From positions 1 to 64,000 of the forward strand of contig NZ_AUNB01000009.1 in the NCBI RefSeq assembly GCF_000714545.1: DNA of 64,000 nucleotides, written 5' to 3'. The stretch comes from Thioclava indica. GTDB lineage: Bacteria > Pseudomonadota > Alphaproteobacteria > Rhodobacterales > Rhodobacteraceae. Below are positions 1 to 8,106 of this stretch, piece after piece (position 1 is the first letter of the stretch; each line of letters begins with the position of its first letter). The notes below the pieces were generated by a model. That model had not been told where the DNA came from, searched no databases, and was given only the letters and a program-made list of their open reading frames with translations. Position numbers and translations under genes: made by a program.

Positions 1-167
1 TTGCCTCGGCCCCACCTGCCGTGCTTGTGACCCGCGTGACGGGTGCAGGCGATACTTTCATGGCCGCCCATCTGGTGGCTGAACGGCGCGGCAGTGCGCG
101 TGAGAAGGCGCTGGAACACGCGCTGATCGCCGCTGCCCGCTATGTTTCCGGAGAACTTGCCACATGA
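1..167 (+). CDS. psuK: PfkB-family sugar kinase, probable pseudouridine kinase (C-terminal fragment)
   Basis: Only the last 54 codons lie in the window; the reading frame enters at base 3 and stops at 165-167. The fragment carries the PfkB signature VTGAGDTFMAAHL, whose GAGD holds the catalytic Asp that activates the sugar hydroxyl for phosphorylation. The stop overlaps the psuG start (ATGA), so the two genes are probably translationally coupled. From the neighbour I infer that it phosphorylates pseudouridine to pseudouridine 5'-phosphate, the PsuG substrate. The substrate cannot be read from this fragment alone; another PfkB specificity is possible. Confidence 0.8.
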   Translation, partial: ASAPPAVLVTRVTGAGDTFMAAHLVAERRGSAREKALEHALIAAARYVSGELAT

Positions 168-1084
168 CCCTGCCCCTGATCTTTGCCCCTGACGTGCGTG
201 CCGCACTGGATGCCCGCCAGCCTGTTGTGGCGCTGGAATCCACGATCATCACCCATGGGATGCCATATCCGCAAAACCTGCAAACCGCGCAGGCGGTTGA
301 GGCCGAGGTGCGCGCCGCCGGGGCCACGCCCGCGACCATCGCGCTGCTCGATGGCGCCATTCATATCGGGCTGGAGGCGGACATTCTGGAACGCCTCGCG
401 CAGACCAGCGACGCGATGAAGGTCAGCCGCGCCGATCTGGCTGTGTGTCTCGCCAAGCGCGCCACGGGCGCCACGACGGTCGCTGCAACGATGATCTGCG
501 CCCATCTGGCGGGGATTTCGGTCTTTGCTACGGGCGGGATTGGCGGCGTGCATCGCGGCGCGGAAGACAGCTTTGACATCTCCGCCGATCTGCTGGAACT
601 GGGCGCAACGCCGGTGAGCGTGGTCGCCGCAGGGGCCAAGGCCATTCTGGATATCCCGAAAACGCTGGAAGTTCTTGAAACCCATGGCGTTCCCGTCATC
701 GCCTATGGCCAAGACGATTTCCCCGCCTTTTGGTCGCGCAGCTCGGGCCTGTCAGCCCCCTTGCGCGCCGATAGTGCCGCTGAAATCGCCGCCGCGCATT
801 TGATGCGCGCGCGCCTTGGCCTGCCCGGCGGGCAACTGATCGCCAACCCGATCCCGCCCGAGGCAGAGATCGCGCGCGAAGAGATCGTGCCGGTGATCGA
901 GGCCGCGCTGCGTGAGGCCAGCGCGCAAGGCATCGCGGCGAAATCCGTCACGCCCTTCCTGCTGTCGCGGATCTTTGAGCTGACCGAGGGACGCTCGCTG
1001 GACGCCAATATCGCCCTTGTTTTGAACAATGCCCGGCTGGGCGCGCAAATCGCGCGCGAAATCGCGCAATCTAAAGCGGGCTGA
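164..1084 (+). CDS. psuG: Pseudouridine-5'-phosphate glycosidase
   Basis: The protein has 306 residues, the usual size for PsuG/IndA. It reversibly cleaves the C-C glycosidic bond of pseudouridine 5'-phosphate to uracil and ribose 5-phosphate, allowing salvage of pseudouridine from degraded RNA. Family motifs are visible: ALESTIITHGMPYPQN near the N-terminus, the block VCLAKRATGATTVAATM around residues 90-110, FATGGIGGVHRGAEDSFDIS around 120-140 (metal and phosphate site), and a C-terminal segment LDANIALVLNNARLGAQIA. The start at 164 overlaps the kinase stop by four bases. The kinase-glycosidase pair is the classic bacterial pseudouridine degradation module. Confidence 0.95.
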   Translation: MTLPLIFAPDVRAALDARQPVVALESTIITHGMPYPQNLQTAQAVEAEVRAAGATPATIALLDGAIHIGLEADILERLAQTSDAMKVSRADLAVCLAKRATGATTVAATMICAHLAGISVFATGGIGGVHRGAEDSFDISADLLELGATPVSVVAAGAKAILDIPKTLEVLETHGVPVIAYGQDDFPAFWSRSSGLSAPLRADSAAEIAAAHLMRARLGLPGGQLIANPIPPEAEIAREEIVPVIEAALREASAQGIAAKSVTPFLLSRIFELTEGRSLDANIALVLNNARLGAQIAREIAQSKAG

Positions 1085-1156
1085 GGCGCGCGCCCATTGC
1101 TCTGCCCCAGTCGCGCGCATAGATAGCGTGAGACAATTTGGCGCGAGAGGCCGCTT

Positions 1157-1840
1157 ATGAGCAAACCCGAAGAGACCCATCCCCCGCGCCGTCGGTCGCG
1201 GTTTGCAGCGCTGCGCGGGTCGTTTTTCACGGGGCTGATCGTGGTCGCGCCGATTGGCCTCACGATCTGGCTGATGTGGACGATGGCGGGCTGGGTCGAT
1301 GGCTGGGTGCTGCCGCTCGTGCCCCAAGAAATGCGCCCCGAGCATTACATCGGCGTCAATGTGCGCGGCATCGGCGTGCTGATCTTTTTGATTTTTACGG
1401 TGATCGTGGGCTGGCTCGCCAAGGGCTTTTTCGGGCGCACCTTCCTGCGCATCGGGGAAAGCGTGGTGGACCGCCTGCCCTTTGTGCGCACGGTTTATAG
1501 CGGGCTGAAACAGATCGCGGAAACGGTGCTGAGCCAATCGGAGGCGAAATTCGACCGCGCCTGCGTGATCGAATATCCGCGCCCGGGCATCAAGGCGATT
1601 GCCTTTGTGTCTTCCACCGCCAAGGGCGAGATTGCGGCGCTCGGGGCGCCCGATGACCCTCTGGTCTCGGTGTTTTTGCCGACCACGCCGAACCCGACCT
1701 CGGGGTTTCTGCTGTTGCTGCCACAATCGGAACTGACCTATCTCGATATGTCGATCGAGGACGCGGCCAAGCTGATCATCTCGGCCGGTCTGGTCTATCC
1801 CCAGCCCAAAGAGGCCAAGAAACCCAAGGACAAATCCTAG
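1157..1840 (+). CDS. DUF502 family membrane protein
   Basis: The protein has 227 residues and begins with a charged N-terminus. Hydrophobic segments lie at about residues 20-40 (FFTGLIVVAPIGLTIWLMW) and 70-90 (GVLIFLIFTVIVGWLAKGFF). A conserved soluble part follows, with VDRLPFVRTVYSGLKQI and PTTPNPTSGFLLLLP, both typical of the DUF502 family. A GAGAGG ribosome-binding site precedes the ATG. Its stop codon overlaps the stop of the convergent patatin gene (1837-1840). The biochemical role of bacterial DUF502 proteins is unknown to me; the sequence supports only an inner-membrane location. Confidence 0.88.
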   Translation: MSKPEETHPPRRRSRFAALRGSFFTGLIVVAPIGLTIWLMWTMAGWVDGWVLPLVPQEMRPEHYIGVNVRGIGVLIFLIFTVIVGWLAKGFFGRTFLRIGESVVDRLPFVRTVYSGLKQIAETVLSQSEAKFDRACVIEYPRPGIKAIAFVSSTAKGEIAALGAPDDPLVSVFLPTTPNPTSGFLLLLPQSELTYLDMSIEDAAKLIISAGLVYPQPKEAKKPKDKS

Positions 1841-2874
1841 TCGAACAAGGCCCGAAGATCGGTCGAGGCCGTCACGCCAATCTTGTCGGCATGCGCGTCA
1901 AGCCAACTCTCTGCCGCCGCTTGGCCTGCCGCTTTGAGACGCTTGAGCTGGCCCCATTCGGGGATGATCTTGGAGACGGCGGACAGCTCGGTCATGATCG
2001 AGTCATCGCCAATCATATGGATCAGAACGTCTTTCATCGCGTCCGCGGGCATCCGCTCCTCGGCCAGCAGGCGCCGCACGAAATCAACCGCGCGCAATTC
2101 GCGCAGGAGCGAGCTGTTAAAGCTGATCTCGTTGATGCGCTCTTCGATCTGTGCGGGCGTTTTGGGCACGCCGTCGCGCACCATCGGATTGACATTCACC
2201 ACCACAATATCGCGCGGATAATCGAGCGAAAATAGCGGGAAAAGCGGCGGATTGCCGGTGAAACCGCCATCCCAATAGGCCTCGCGCTTGCCGGTCTTGG
2301 GGTCGTCGATTTCCACCGCGCGAAACACCTCGGGCAGGCAGGCCGAGGCAAGGATCGAATCTACAGTGATGTCATCGCCCTCAAACACGCGCACCTTGCC
2401 CGTGCGCACATTGGTGGCCGCCACATAAAGCGCAGGTCCGGCGTTCGCACAGACATGCTTGTATTCGAATTTCTCGACCACAGAGCGCAGCGGATTGACG
2501 TAGAACGGCCCGGTATCATAGGGCGAAAACACCCGTGAGACATTGTCGAGGAATGCTGCTGGCGTGAAAGCTTCGAACCAGCGCGACAGCGCATGCGTCC
2601 CGGGCAATTGCGCCGGGAAATAACGCTTTATGCGCAAATCGGCAGTCTCGGAAACCTGCCCCCAAAGCTCGTCCAGCGCGGCGCGCGCGCCTGCCCGCCC
2701 GTTGCGCACCAGCCCCGCCTTTAACGCCGCCCCGTTCAACGCCCCCGCAGAGGTGCCCGAAATGGCGCGAAATTCCAGCCAGTCCTCGTCCAGAAGACGG
2801 TCCAGCACGCCCCAGGTGAACGCGCCATGCGCACCACCGCCCTGCAGTGCGAGGTTGACGGATTTGCTTTTCAT
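1837..2874 (-). CDS. Patatin-like hydrolase with DUF3734-type C-terminus
   Basis: The protein has 345 residues if it starts at the ATG ending at 2874; a TTG nine bases upstream is less likely. The patatin core is complete: a glycine-rich oxyanion motif LQGGGAHGAFTWGVLD near the N-terminus, the nucleophile elbow GTSAG (Ser of the Ser-Asp dyad) and DGGFTGNPPL carrying the catalytic Asp. The C-terminal third, with EISFNSSLLRELRAV, resembles DUF3734. It lies 66 bp downstream of bdhA on the same strand. Patatins hydrolyse acyl esters. The bdhA linkage suggests that it could release hydroxybutyrate from polyhydroxybutyrate or its oligomers, but a phospholipase role is equally compatible with the motifs. 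Confidence 0.9.
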   Translation of the reverse strand: MKSKSVNLALQGGGAHGAFTWGVLDRLLDEDWLEFRAISGTSAGALNGAALKAGLVRNGRAGARAALDELWGQVSETADLRIKRYFPAQLPGTHALSRWFEAFTPAAFLDNVSRVFSPYDTGPFYVNPLRSVVEKFEYKHVCANAGPALYVAATNVRTGKVRVFEGDDITVDSILASACLPEVFRAVEIDDPKTGKREAYWDGGFTGNPPLFPLFSLDYPRDIVVVNVNPMVRDGVPKTPAQIEERINEISFNSSLLRELRAVDFVRRLLAEERMPADAMKDVLIHMIGDDSIMTELSAVSKIIPEWGQLKRLKAAGQAAAESWLDAHADKIGVTASTDLRALFD

Positions 2875-2940
2875 CTGAGGCAACTCCCAAGTTGGCGGAC
2901 ATGGCAGGCAAGGGGCGCGCGGCCCCCTGCCCGTTTCGTC

Positions 2941-3714
2941 TTACAGCGCGGTCCAGCCACCATCGACCGAGATCGTGGTGCCCGTGATCTGCGCCGCCGC
3001 ATCGGAACACAGAAACACCGCCGTGCCGCCCACCTGCTCGGTCGTGGCGAACTGCTTGGAGGGCTGGCGCGCAAGGATCACCTGCTCGATCACCTGCTCC
3101 TCGGTCATGTTGTATTCCTTGGCCGTGTCGGGAATTTGCGCCTCGACCAGCGGAGTTTTCACATAGCCCGGACAGATCGCATTCGCGGTGATGTCTTCCT
3201 TGGCCGTTTCCAGCGCGGTGACCTTGGTAAAGCCCACAACGCCGTGCTTGGCCGACACATAGGCCGATTTATAGGGCGAAGCCGTCAGGCCATGCGCCGA
3301 GGCGATATTCACCACGCGTCCCCAACCCGCCTTGCGCATCATCGGCAGCGCAACAGCGGTGGTGTGGAACGCCGAGGTCAACATGATCGCAATGATGCGA
3401 TCCCATGTTTCGACGGGGAACTCCTCAATCGGGGCGACGTGCTGAATGCCGGCGTTGTTGACCAGAATATCGCAGCGACCCGCCTGCTCGATCAAGGCGC
3501 GGGCCTGCTCGCCACTCGACAGATCGGCCTGAATGTAGCGCGCTTTAACGCCAAACTCTGCACCCAGATCGGCGGCGAGTTTGTGATCTTCTTCGCGATC
3601 GGTGAACGAATTGAGCACGACATCGGCCCCCGCACGCGCCAGTTCGCGCGCAACCCCAAGACCGATTCCCGAATTCGAGCCGGTGATGACAGCGGTTTTT
3701 CCCTGAAGCGACAT
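2941..3714 (-). CDS. bdhA: 3-hydroxybutyrate dehydrogenase (short-chain dehydrogenase)
   Basis: The 257-residue short-chain dehydrogenase oxidises D-3-hydroxybutyrate to acetoacetate with NAD+. The sequence shows the cofactor motif TGSNSGIG near the N-terminus, NNAGIQH, the catalytic Ser in VNIASAHG, the Tyr-Lys pair in YVSAKHGVVGFTK and CPGYVKTPL. The length and the HVAPIEEFP segment fit the 3-hydroxybutyrate dehydrogenase group. The start at 3714 is set by AGGAGGG six bases upstream; the frame stays open further upstream but without a ribosome-binding site. It is the first gene of a likely two-gene operon with the patatin hydrolase. A hairpin plus T-tract lies about 130 bp upstream on the same strand. 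Confidence 0.93.
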   Translation of the reverse strand: MSLQGKTAVITGSNSGIGLGVARELARAGADVVLNSFTDREEDHKLAADLGAEFGVKARYIQADLSSGEQARALIEQAGRCDILVNNAGIQHVAPIEEFPVETWDRIIAIMLTSAFHTTAVALPMMRKAGWGRVVNIASAHGLTASPYKSAYVSAKHGVVGFTKVTALETAKEDITANAICPGYVKTPLVEAQIPDTAKEYNMTEEQVIEQVILARQPSKQFATTEQVGGTAVFLCSDAAAQITGTTISVDGGWTAL

Positions 3715-3841
3715 ATTCCCTCCTACGTGGTGATTCTCGATTTCGTCGTGATCATGGCGCGCTGCACGTGCGAACACCATGCCGCAGGCGCAAATTGCCG
3801 TGAGCCTTAGCGGGATGCCATTGCGCATTTTTAGGGAATGA

Positions 3842-3918
3842 TAAAAAAAACGCCCGCACAAGGCGGGCGTCAAGTCATGAGGCAGGTTTCATACAGGCAA
3901 GAAACCTATCGAGCAGTG
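3842..3918 (-). ncRNA. Candidate small RNA or bdhA leader attenuator with intrinsic terminator
   Basis: Read on the minus strand, this stretch starts just downstream of a good sigma70-type promoter. It contains a perfect 7-bp hairpin (arms 3901-3907 and 3884-3890, AGGTTTC/GAAACCT, 10-nt loop). It ends in a perfect 8-bp GC-rich hairpin (arms 3863-3870 and 3850-3857) followed directly by eight T residues. Transcription from about 3917 would give an RNA of about 75 nt. No protein gene lies upstream on this strand (the neighbour at 4028 is divergent), so the terminator must serve either a free small RNA or the bdhA leader. A five-codon frame MKPAS lies inside it. Function is unknown. Confidence 0.65.
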
Positions 3919-3923
3919 AGTCT

Positions 3924-3952
3924 CTTATAAGCAATGCCGCGCCGCTCTCCAA
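3924..3952 (-). promoter_or_regulatory. Sigma70-like promoter of the candidate small RNA / bdhA leader
   Basis: On the minus strand TTGGAG (3947-3952) and TATAAG (3924-3929) are separated by exactly 17 bases, close to the TTGACA-17-TATAAT consensus. The expected start is 3916-3918. It drives toward the double-hairpin RNA and bdhA. Confidence 0.6.
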
Positions 3953-4027
3953 GGGAAAAGTTTGCGCCCTTTCAATCGCCTCGCTAGCTTGGCGGCATAA
4001 AATACGGGCAGAAGAGGGATTGTTGCG

Positions 4028-5845
4028 ATGGCGAGATCGGTGTTTTTCCGCGCTTTAAGCGTGCTGGCCTTGGGGTTCAGCCCAATATTTGCGCAAAACG
4101 CATCCGCTGAGTCGCAAGATGCGATTGCGATGTATGGCGCCCCTGCCCTTGCGCCGGGATTTGACCATTTACCCTACGCCAACCCCGATGCGCCCAAAGG
4201 TGGCGAGTACCGATTCGGGGTCGCGGGCAGTTTTGATTCGCTCAACCCCTGGATTTTGAACGGTCGCCCCGCGCAGGGAATCGCAAACTATGTCGCCGAA
4301 TCGCTGATGGGGCGCTCGATGGACGAGCCCTTCACGCTTTACGGGGTTCTGGCGCAGTCGATCAAAACCGATGAGGCGCGTTCGTGGGTCGAATTCACCC
4401 TGCGCCCCGAGGCGAAATTTTCCGACGGCAATCCGGTCACCATCGCGGATGTGATGTGGAGCTACGAGACGCTCGGGACGCAAGGCCATCCGCGCTATCA
4501 AAACGCGTGGTTCAAGATTGCCAAGATGGAGCAAACCGGCCCGCGCTCGGTCAAGTTTACGTTCAAGCAGCCCGATCGCGAATTGGCGCTGCTGATGGGG
4601 ATGCGTCCGGTGCTGGAGAAAGCGCAATGGGAGGGGCGTGATTTCGCCAACACCACCAATCTCGCGCCGATTGGGTCCGGCCCCTATGTGATCGAAAAGG
4701 TCGATCAGGGGAAATACATCACGCTCAAGCGCAATCCCGATTATTGGGGCCGCAATCTGGGGTTCAACAAGGGGCGCAACAATTTCGACACGCTGCGCTA
4801 TGACTATTTCGGCGACGGCGGGGTGGTATTCGAAGCCTTCAAGGGCGGCGCGACCGACAGCTACACCGAAGACAGCGCCGCTGACTGGGCGCGCAACTAT
4901 GATTTCCCGGCGGTGACATCGGGTGACGTGGTGAAATCGGAAATCCCCAACGGCCGCCCCTCGGGGATCAAGGGCTTGGTGATGAATACGCGCAACCCGA
5001 TTTTCGCCGATTGGCGCGTGCGTCAGGCGCTCATTGATGCGTTCAATTTCGAGTTCATCAACAAGACGATCAACGGCGGGGCCGAGCCGCGCATTACCTC
5101 CTATTTCTCAAACTCCGAACTGGGGATGAGCCACGATGCGGCCAGCGGCAAGGTTCTCGACCTGCTCACGCCGTTCAAAGCCGATCTGCCTCCCGGCGTG
5201 ATCGAGGGCTACTCCCTGCCCCAAAGCAATGGCAGCACGCGCAACCGCAAGAACATGCGCGCGGCGGCCAAGCTGCTCAATGAGGCGGGCTGGAAGGTCG
5301 ATGACAGCGGCGTGTTGCGCAAGGACGGCCAGCCCTTTACCTTTGAAATTGTGCTGCAACAGGGCGCGGCGCAGCAACAAAGCATCGTCGATATCTATAC
5401 CCAATCGCTCAAACGGCTGGGGATCGACGCCAAGGTTACGGTGATTGATGACGCGCAATATACCCAGCGCACCAACGCCTATGACTTTGATATGGCATGG
5501 TATTGGCGCGCGCTGTCGCTGTCGCCGGGCAATGAGCAGATGCTCTATTGGGGCCATCAAGGCGTCACCGAACAAGGCACGCGCAACTGGATGGGGATGA
5601 ATTCCCCCGCCGCCGAGGCGATGATCGACACCATGCTCAACGCGCGCAGCCACGAGGATTTCGTCGCCGCCACCCGCGCGCTGGATCGTATCTTGACGGC
5701 GGGGCGCTATGTCATCCCGATCTGGTATGCCCCCAAAGATCGCATTGCCCATATCAAGGCCCTTCACTACCCCGATAAAACGCCGTTATACGGGGCGTGG
5801 CCGGGCTTTGCGCCCGATGTCTGGTGGTATGACGATAAGTCGTGA
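4028..5845 (+). CDS. Extracellular solute-binding protein family 5, YejA-like (peptide/microcin C type)
   Basis: The 605-residue periplasmic binding protein has a signal peptide (basic MARSVFFR, hydrophobic core, cleavage near QNASA). SBP family 5 features follow: GGEYRFGVAGSFDSLNPW at the N-terminus, FTLRPEAKFSDGNPVTIADV around residue 120, and IGSGPYVIEKVDQGKYITLKR around residue 215. The opening AMYGAPALAPGFDHLPYANPDAPKGG matches the YejA branch, which binds oligopeptides or peptide antibiotics. No permease or ATPase gene is adjacent, so it is either an orphan or serves a transporter elsewhere. The ligand cannot be deduced here. Confidence 0.88.
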   Translation: MARSVFFRALSVLALGFSPIFAQNASAESQDAIAMYGAPALAPGFDHLPYANPDAPKGGEYRFGVAGSFDSLNPWILNGRPAQGIANYVAESLMGRSMDEPFTLYGVLAQSIKTDEARSWVEFTLRPEAKFSDGNPVTIADVMWSYETLGTQGHPRYQNAWFKIAKMEQTGPRSVKFTFKQPDRELALLMGMRPVLEKAQWEGRDFANTTNLAPIGSGPYVIEKVDQGKYITLKRNPDYWGRNLGFNKGRNNFDTLRYDYFGDGGVVFEAFKGGATDSYTEDSAADWARNYDFPAVTSGDVVKSEIPNGRPSGIKGLVMNTRNPIFADWRVRQALIDAFNFEFINKTINGGAEPRITSYFSNSELGMSHDAASGKVLDLLTPFKADLPPGVIEGYSLPQSNGSTRNRKNMRAAAKLLNEAGWKVDDSGVLRKDGQPFTFEIVLQQGAAQQQSIVDIYTQSLKRLGIDAKVTVIDDAQYTQRTNAYDFDMAWYWRALSLSPGNEQMLYWGHQGVTEQGTRNWMGMNSPAAEAMIDTMLNARSHEDFVAATRALDRILTAGRYVIPIWYAPKDRIAHIKALHYPDKTPLYGAWPGFAPDVWWYDDKS

Positions 5846-5861
5846 GAACAGGAGCAGGACG

Positions 5862-5978
5862 ATGAAAAAGCTGATCCTTCTGGCCGCGCTGGCAGCGGCA
5901 TTGGCAGGGTGCAACACGGTCGCGGGCGTTGGAGATGACATTTCCGGCGGCGCACGTCAGGTGCAGGGCTGGATGTAG
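5862..5978 (+). CDS. Entericidin EcnA/B family lipoprotein
   Basis: This is a 38-residue lipoprotein, MKKLILLAALAAALAGC followed by NTVAGVGDDISGGAR. LAGC is the lipobox with the Cys to be acylated, and the short mature part has the entericidin pattern N-T-x-x-G-x-G-D-D. Entericidins are small cell-envelope lipoproteins linked to stationary-phase lysis or toxin/antidote pairs in enterobacteria; the alphaproteobacterial members are of unknown role. GGAGCAGG precedes the ATG and the gene lies 16 bp downstream of the solute-binding protein gene, so it is probably cotranscribed with it. Only one copy is present, so an EcnA/EcnB pair cannot be claimed. Confidence 0.85.
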   Translation: MKKLILLAALAAALAGCNTVAGVGDDISGGARQVQGWM

Positions 5979-6112
5979 TCGCGCGGGGCCTGACATTGCC
6001 GTGACGGAACCCCTTCACCACGAGATTCCTTTTGCCTTGAAACTCCGGTCGCGCGATCCTTTTTGATAAAGGAGGCGCGTCGGGCGCTGCGCGAATACGA
6101 GGAGAGCAGACT

Positions 6113-6427
6113 ATGAAATGGCATCACATTGAGGAAAACTGGGCGGCCTTCTATGAGGCGATCATCGATCGCTGGCCCGAGGCGGAAGAATCCGAGCTTG
6201 ATGAGATCGATGGCGACCAACGCGCGTTCCTGCGCTACATTGCCAAGCTGACCGAGCAAGAACCCGTTGAAGCCCGCGAAGAGGTGCTGGAATGGCTGCG
6301 CGGCGAATTGCCCTCGGATGTGGTGATGGACCCGGCTCATGACAGCCACTCGATTTCGCTCTCGGGAAAATACATCCCCGAAGGCGAAGATGAATCCGAT
6401 GATGACAAGCGTTTTGGCGACGATTGA
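6113..6427 (+). CDS. Small acidic protein, distant CsbD-like
   Basis: The 104-residue, highly acidic, cytosolic protein begins MKWHHIEENWAAFYEAI. The spacing of W-x-x-I-x-x-N-W-x-x-F, then RWP, EL-x-x-IDGD, then YIA recalls CsbD/YjbJ stress proteins (N-W-x-x-F-x-G-x-x-K-x-x-W-G), but the similarity is weak and the C-terminal half, rich in Asp and Glu, is not CsbD-like. AGGAGAG precedes the ATG. No operon partner is obvious. The assignment is tentative; the gene itself is well supported by its start site and amino-acid composition. Confidence 0.7.
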   Translation: MKWHHIEENWAAFYEAIIDRWPEAEESELDEIDGDQRAFLRYIAKLTEQEPVEAREEVLEWLRGELPSDVVMDPAHDSHSISLSGKYIPEGEDESDDDKRFGDD

Positions 6428-6546
6428 GCGCGGCGCGGCACCATTCCCGTCGCCGCAGGGCTATAGCAGACGGCGGAAAGACGGGCCTAGCTTGACCGCT
6501 ATTTGCTGAGGTGTTCTAACCATACTGGCATCAGTGGAGTGTCAGT

Positions 6547-7668
6547 ATGAGTGGTTATATTTCAAGGGTTTGTATTGCTATGGCGGCGGTAACGCTGTCA
6601 ACGTCGCTCGCCAGTGCCGAGATGATGAAGGTGGGCGGGCTGCGCGAGGGCGACACGCTGAATGTGCGCACCGGAGCGGGGGCGAATTTTACCGATATCG
6701 GCGATTTGCGATCGGGCGCGATTGTTAATGTGAAGGGCGTCGATAGTTCCGGCAAATGGGGCCAGATCGTTTACCGCGGTCAGGTGGCCTATGTCGCGAT
6801 GCGCTACCTGCAAGACGTGATGCGTCCCGATGGCAGCGCCGCCAGCACGGGCCAGTTCTGGGTCACAGGTATCAAGGCGGGCGACCCGGATGGCGGGCTT
6901 GTCATCCGCGCCGGGGCGGGGTCGAATTTTGCCGCTCTCGGCGTGCTGTCAAATGGCGAGGCGATCCATATCATCCAGCGCTCGCCAGATGGGAAATGGG
7001 CGATGATCGCGCTGGCCACTCAGGTTGGATGGGTGAGCACAGCCTATCTGAGCGAGACCAACCCGCATGGCCCCGCGCAGCCGCAACCGAAGCCCGCGCA
7101 GAGCGCACAGACGGGACCCGATGGAATGCCAGTGCCTGCCGTCTATTCGGTGACGCATGTCACGGCGGATGACCATCTTTGGGTGCGTGCCGAGCCGAAT
7201 GCGAATAGCACGCCCGTCAATGCGCTGGCTCCGGATGCGCCGGTTTCGGTGATCGCCATGGCCTCGCCGCGATGGGCGAAAGTGACGGTCGGGCAGACCG
7301 TCGGTTACGTGAACGCGGCTTATCTGACGCGCGGCGGGGGCGTAACCACCTCCAGCGGGTTGCAGATGAATCTGATTTGCCGCGGGACCGAGCCGTTCTG
7401 GACCTTAGAGATCGGGGCGGATCGCAGCGTGATCTACTCGATGATGGGCGGGAGCGAGCAAACAAGCGCGCTCAATCAGGCATCGCCCTCGGCGATGACG
7501 GGGGGCTATCCCTATACGATTGCCGCGCAGCCTGTGTCGGGCATTATCGATCAGCGCATGTGTTCGGACGGGATGTCGGACATTGAATACCCGTGGTCCA
7601 TGGTTTTGAACGCCCCCAATGAGGCCGGAAATATGATGACAATGCACGGCTGTTGCACATTGCGCTAA
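6547..7668 (+). CDS. Secreted protein with three bacterial SH3 domains and a C-terminal GTEPFW (COG3650-like) domain
   Basis: The 373-residue protein has a signal peptide (cleavage near LASAE). Three SH3_3-like repeats follow at about residues 27-93, 100-173 and 198-270, each with an R-x-(G/E)-x-(G/N)-x-N core (NVRTGAGANF, VIRAGAGSNF, WVRAEPNANS) and a G-(Y/W)-V or A-Y-V-A ending. The last 100 residues start with LICRGTEPFWTLEI, the CxGTEPFW motif of COG3650/YajI-like domains, and contain paired Cys residues. Bacterial SH3 repeats commonly bind cell-wall peptides, so a periplasmic envelope role is likely. A weak promoter-like TTGACC-16-TTCTAA lies at 6492-6519. It is convergent with the secreted-protein cluster, with a shared terminator between them. 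Confidence 0.85.
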   Translation: MSGYISRVCIAMAAVTLSTSLASAEMMKVGGLREGDTLNVRTGAGANFTDIGDLRSGAIVNVKGVDSSGKWGQIVYRGQVAYVAMRYLQDVMRPDGSAASTGQFWVTGIKAGDPDGGLVIRAGAGSNFAALGVLSNGEAIHIIQRSPDGKWAMIALATQVGWVSTAYLSETNPHGPAQPQPKPAQSAQTGPDGMPVPAVYSVTHVTADDHLWVRAEPNANSTPVNALAPDAPVSVIAMASPRWAKVTVGQTVGYVNAAYLTRGGGVTTSSGLQMNLICRGTEPFWTLEIGADRSVIYSMMGGSEQTSALNQASPSAMTGGYPYTIAAQPVSGIIDQRMCSDGMSDIEYPWSMVLNAPNEAGNMMTMHGCCTLR

Positions 7669-7680
7669 GGGGATACGAAA

Positions 7681-7707
7681 ACAGGCTCGCGGGGATTGCG
7701 AGCCTGT
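7681..7707. terminator. Terminator hairpin between convergent genes
   Basis: The perfect 10-bp stem ACAGGCTCGC/GCGAGCCTGT has a 7-nt loop. On the minus strand it is followed by a short T-run, so it fits best as the end of the five-gene exported-protein cluster. It could also stop transcription from the SH3 gene. Confidence 0.7.
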
Positions 7708-7728
7708 CTGAGTTATGGACCAAAGCGC

Positions 7729-8100
7729 TTATTTCGCAGGTTTATAGCAACGCTTCATCAAGTCTTTCGACCCCGCGCCTTTTTCGACAAGCTTGGTAAA
7801 GGATTTCAGGTCGCAGGATTGGCGGTATTTCCCGCTGATCGAGGCTTTGGCCAGATCCTCGTAGTTTTTGAACACGCCTTTTGCCTGCAAGTCGCTCACG
7901 CGATTGAAGGTTTCTTTATCCAGATCACCGGGTTTGTGATGAATCGTCATTCCGCCCCACTCTTCATAGTCGGGGTTGAATGCGCAGCCGATCGGATCCC
8001 AGGTTGCGGCGACGCAATCGCCCCAGCTTGTGGCCGATGCCGTGGTTGCACTAAGCGCAATGCAGATGGTTGCGGTGGCCGCGAAGATGGTATGTTTCAT
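7729..8100 (-). CDS. Small exported protein of unknown function (last gene of exported-protein cluster)
   Basis: The 123-residue protein has a clear signal peptide (MKHTIFAATATICIALSATTASA) and four Cys residues in the mature part: the first pair in WGDCVAATWDPIGC, then RQSC and MKRC near the end, consistent with two disulfides. Lys is abundant. I recognise no family. It is the fifth and most distal gene on the minus strand, 77 bp after its neighbour. Its ribosome-binding region is formed by a (GA)7 dinucleotide tract (8107-8120). Confidence 0.75.
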   Translation of the reverse strand: MKHTIFAATATICIALSATTASATSWGDCVAATWDPIGCAFNPDYEEWGGMTIHHKPGDLDKETFNRVSDLQAKGVFKNYEDLAKASISGKYRQSCDLKSFTKLVEKGAGSKDLMKRCYKPAK

Positions 8101-8106
8101 TGTTTT

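Noticed and set aside
752-1726. 324-codon minus-strand frame over psuG and the DUF502 gene
   Set aside because: It spans two genuine plus-strand genes and their spacer and is low-complexity His/Arg-rich.
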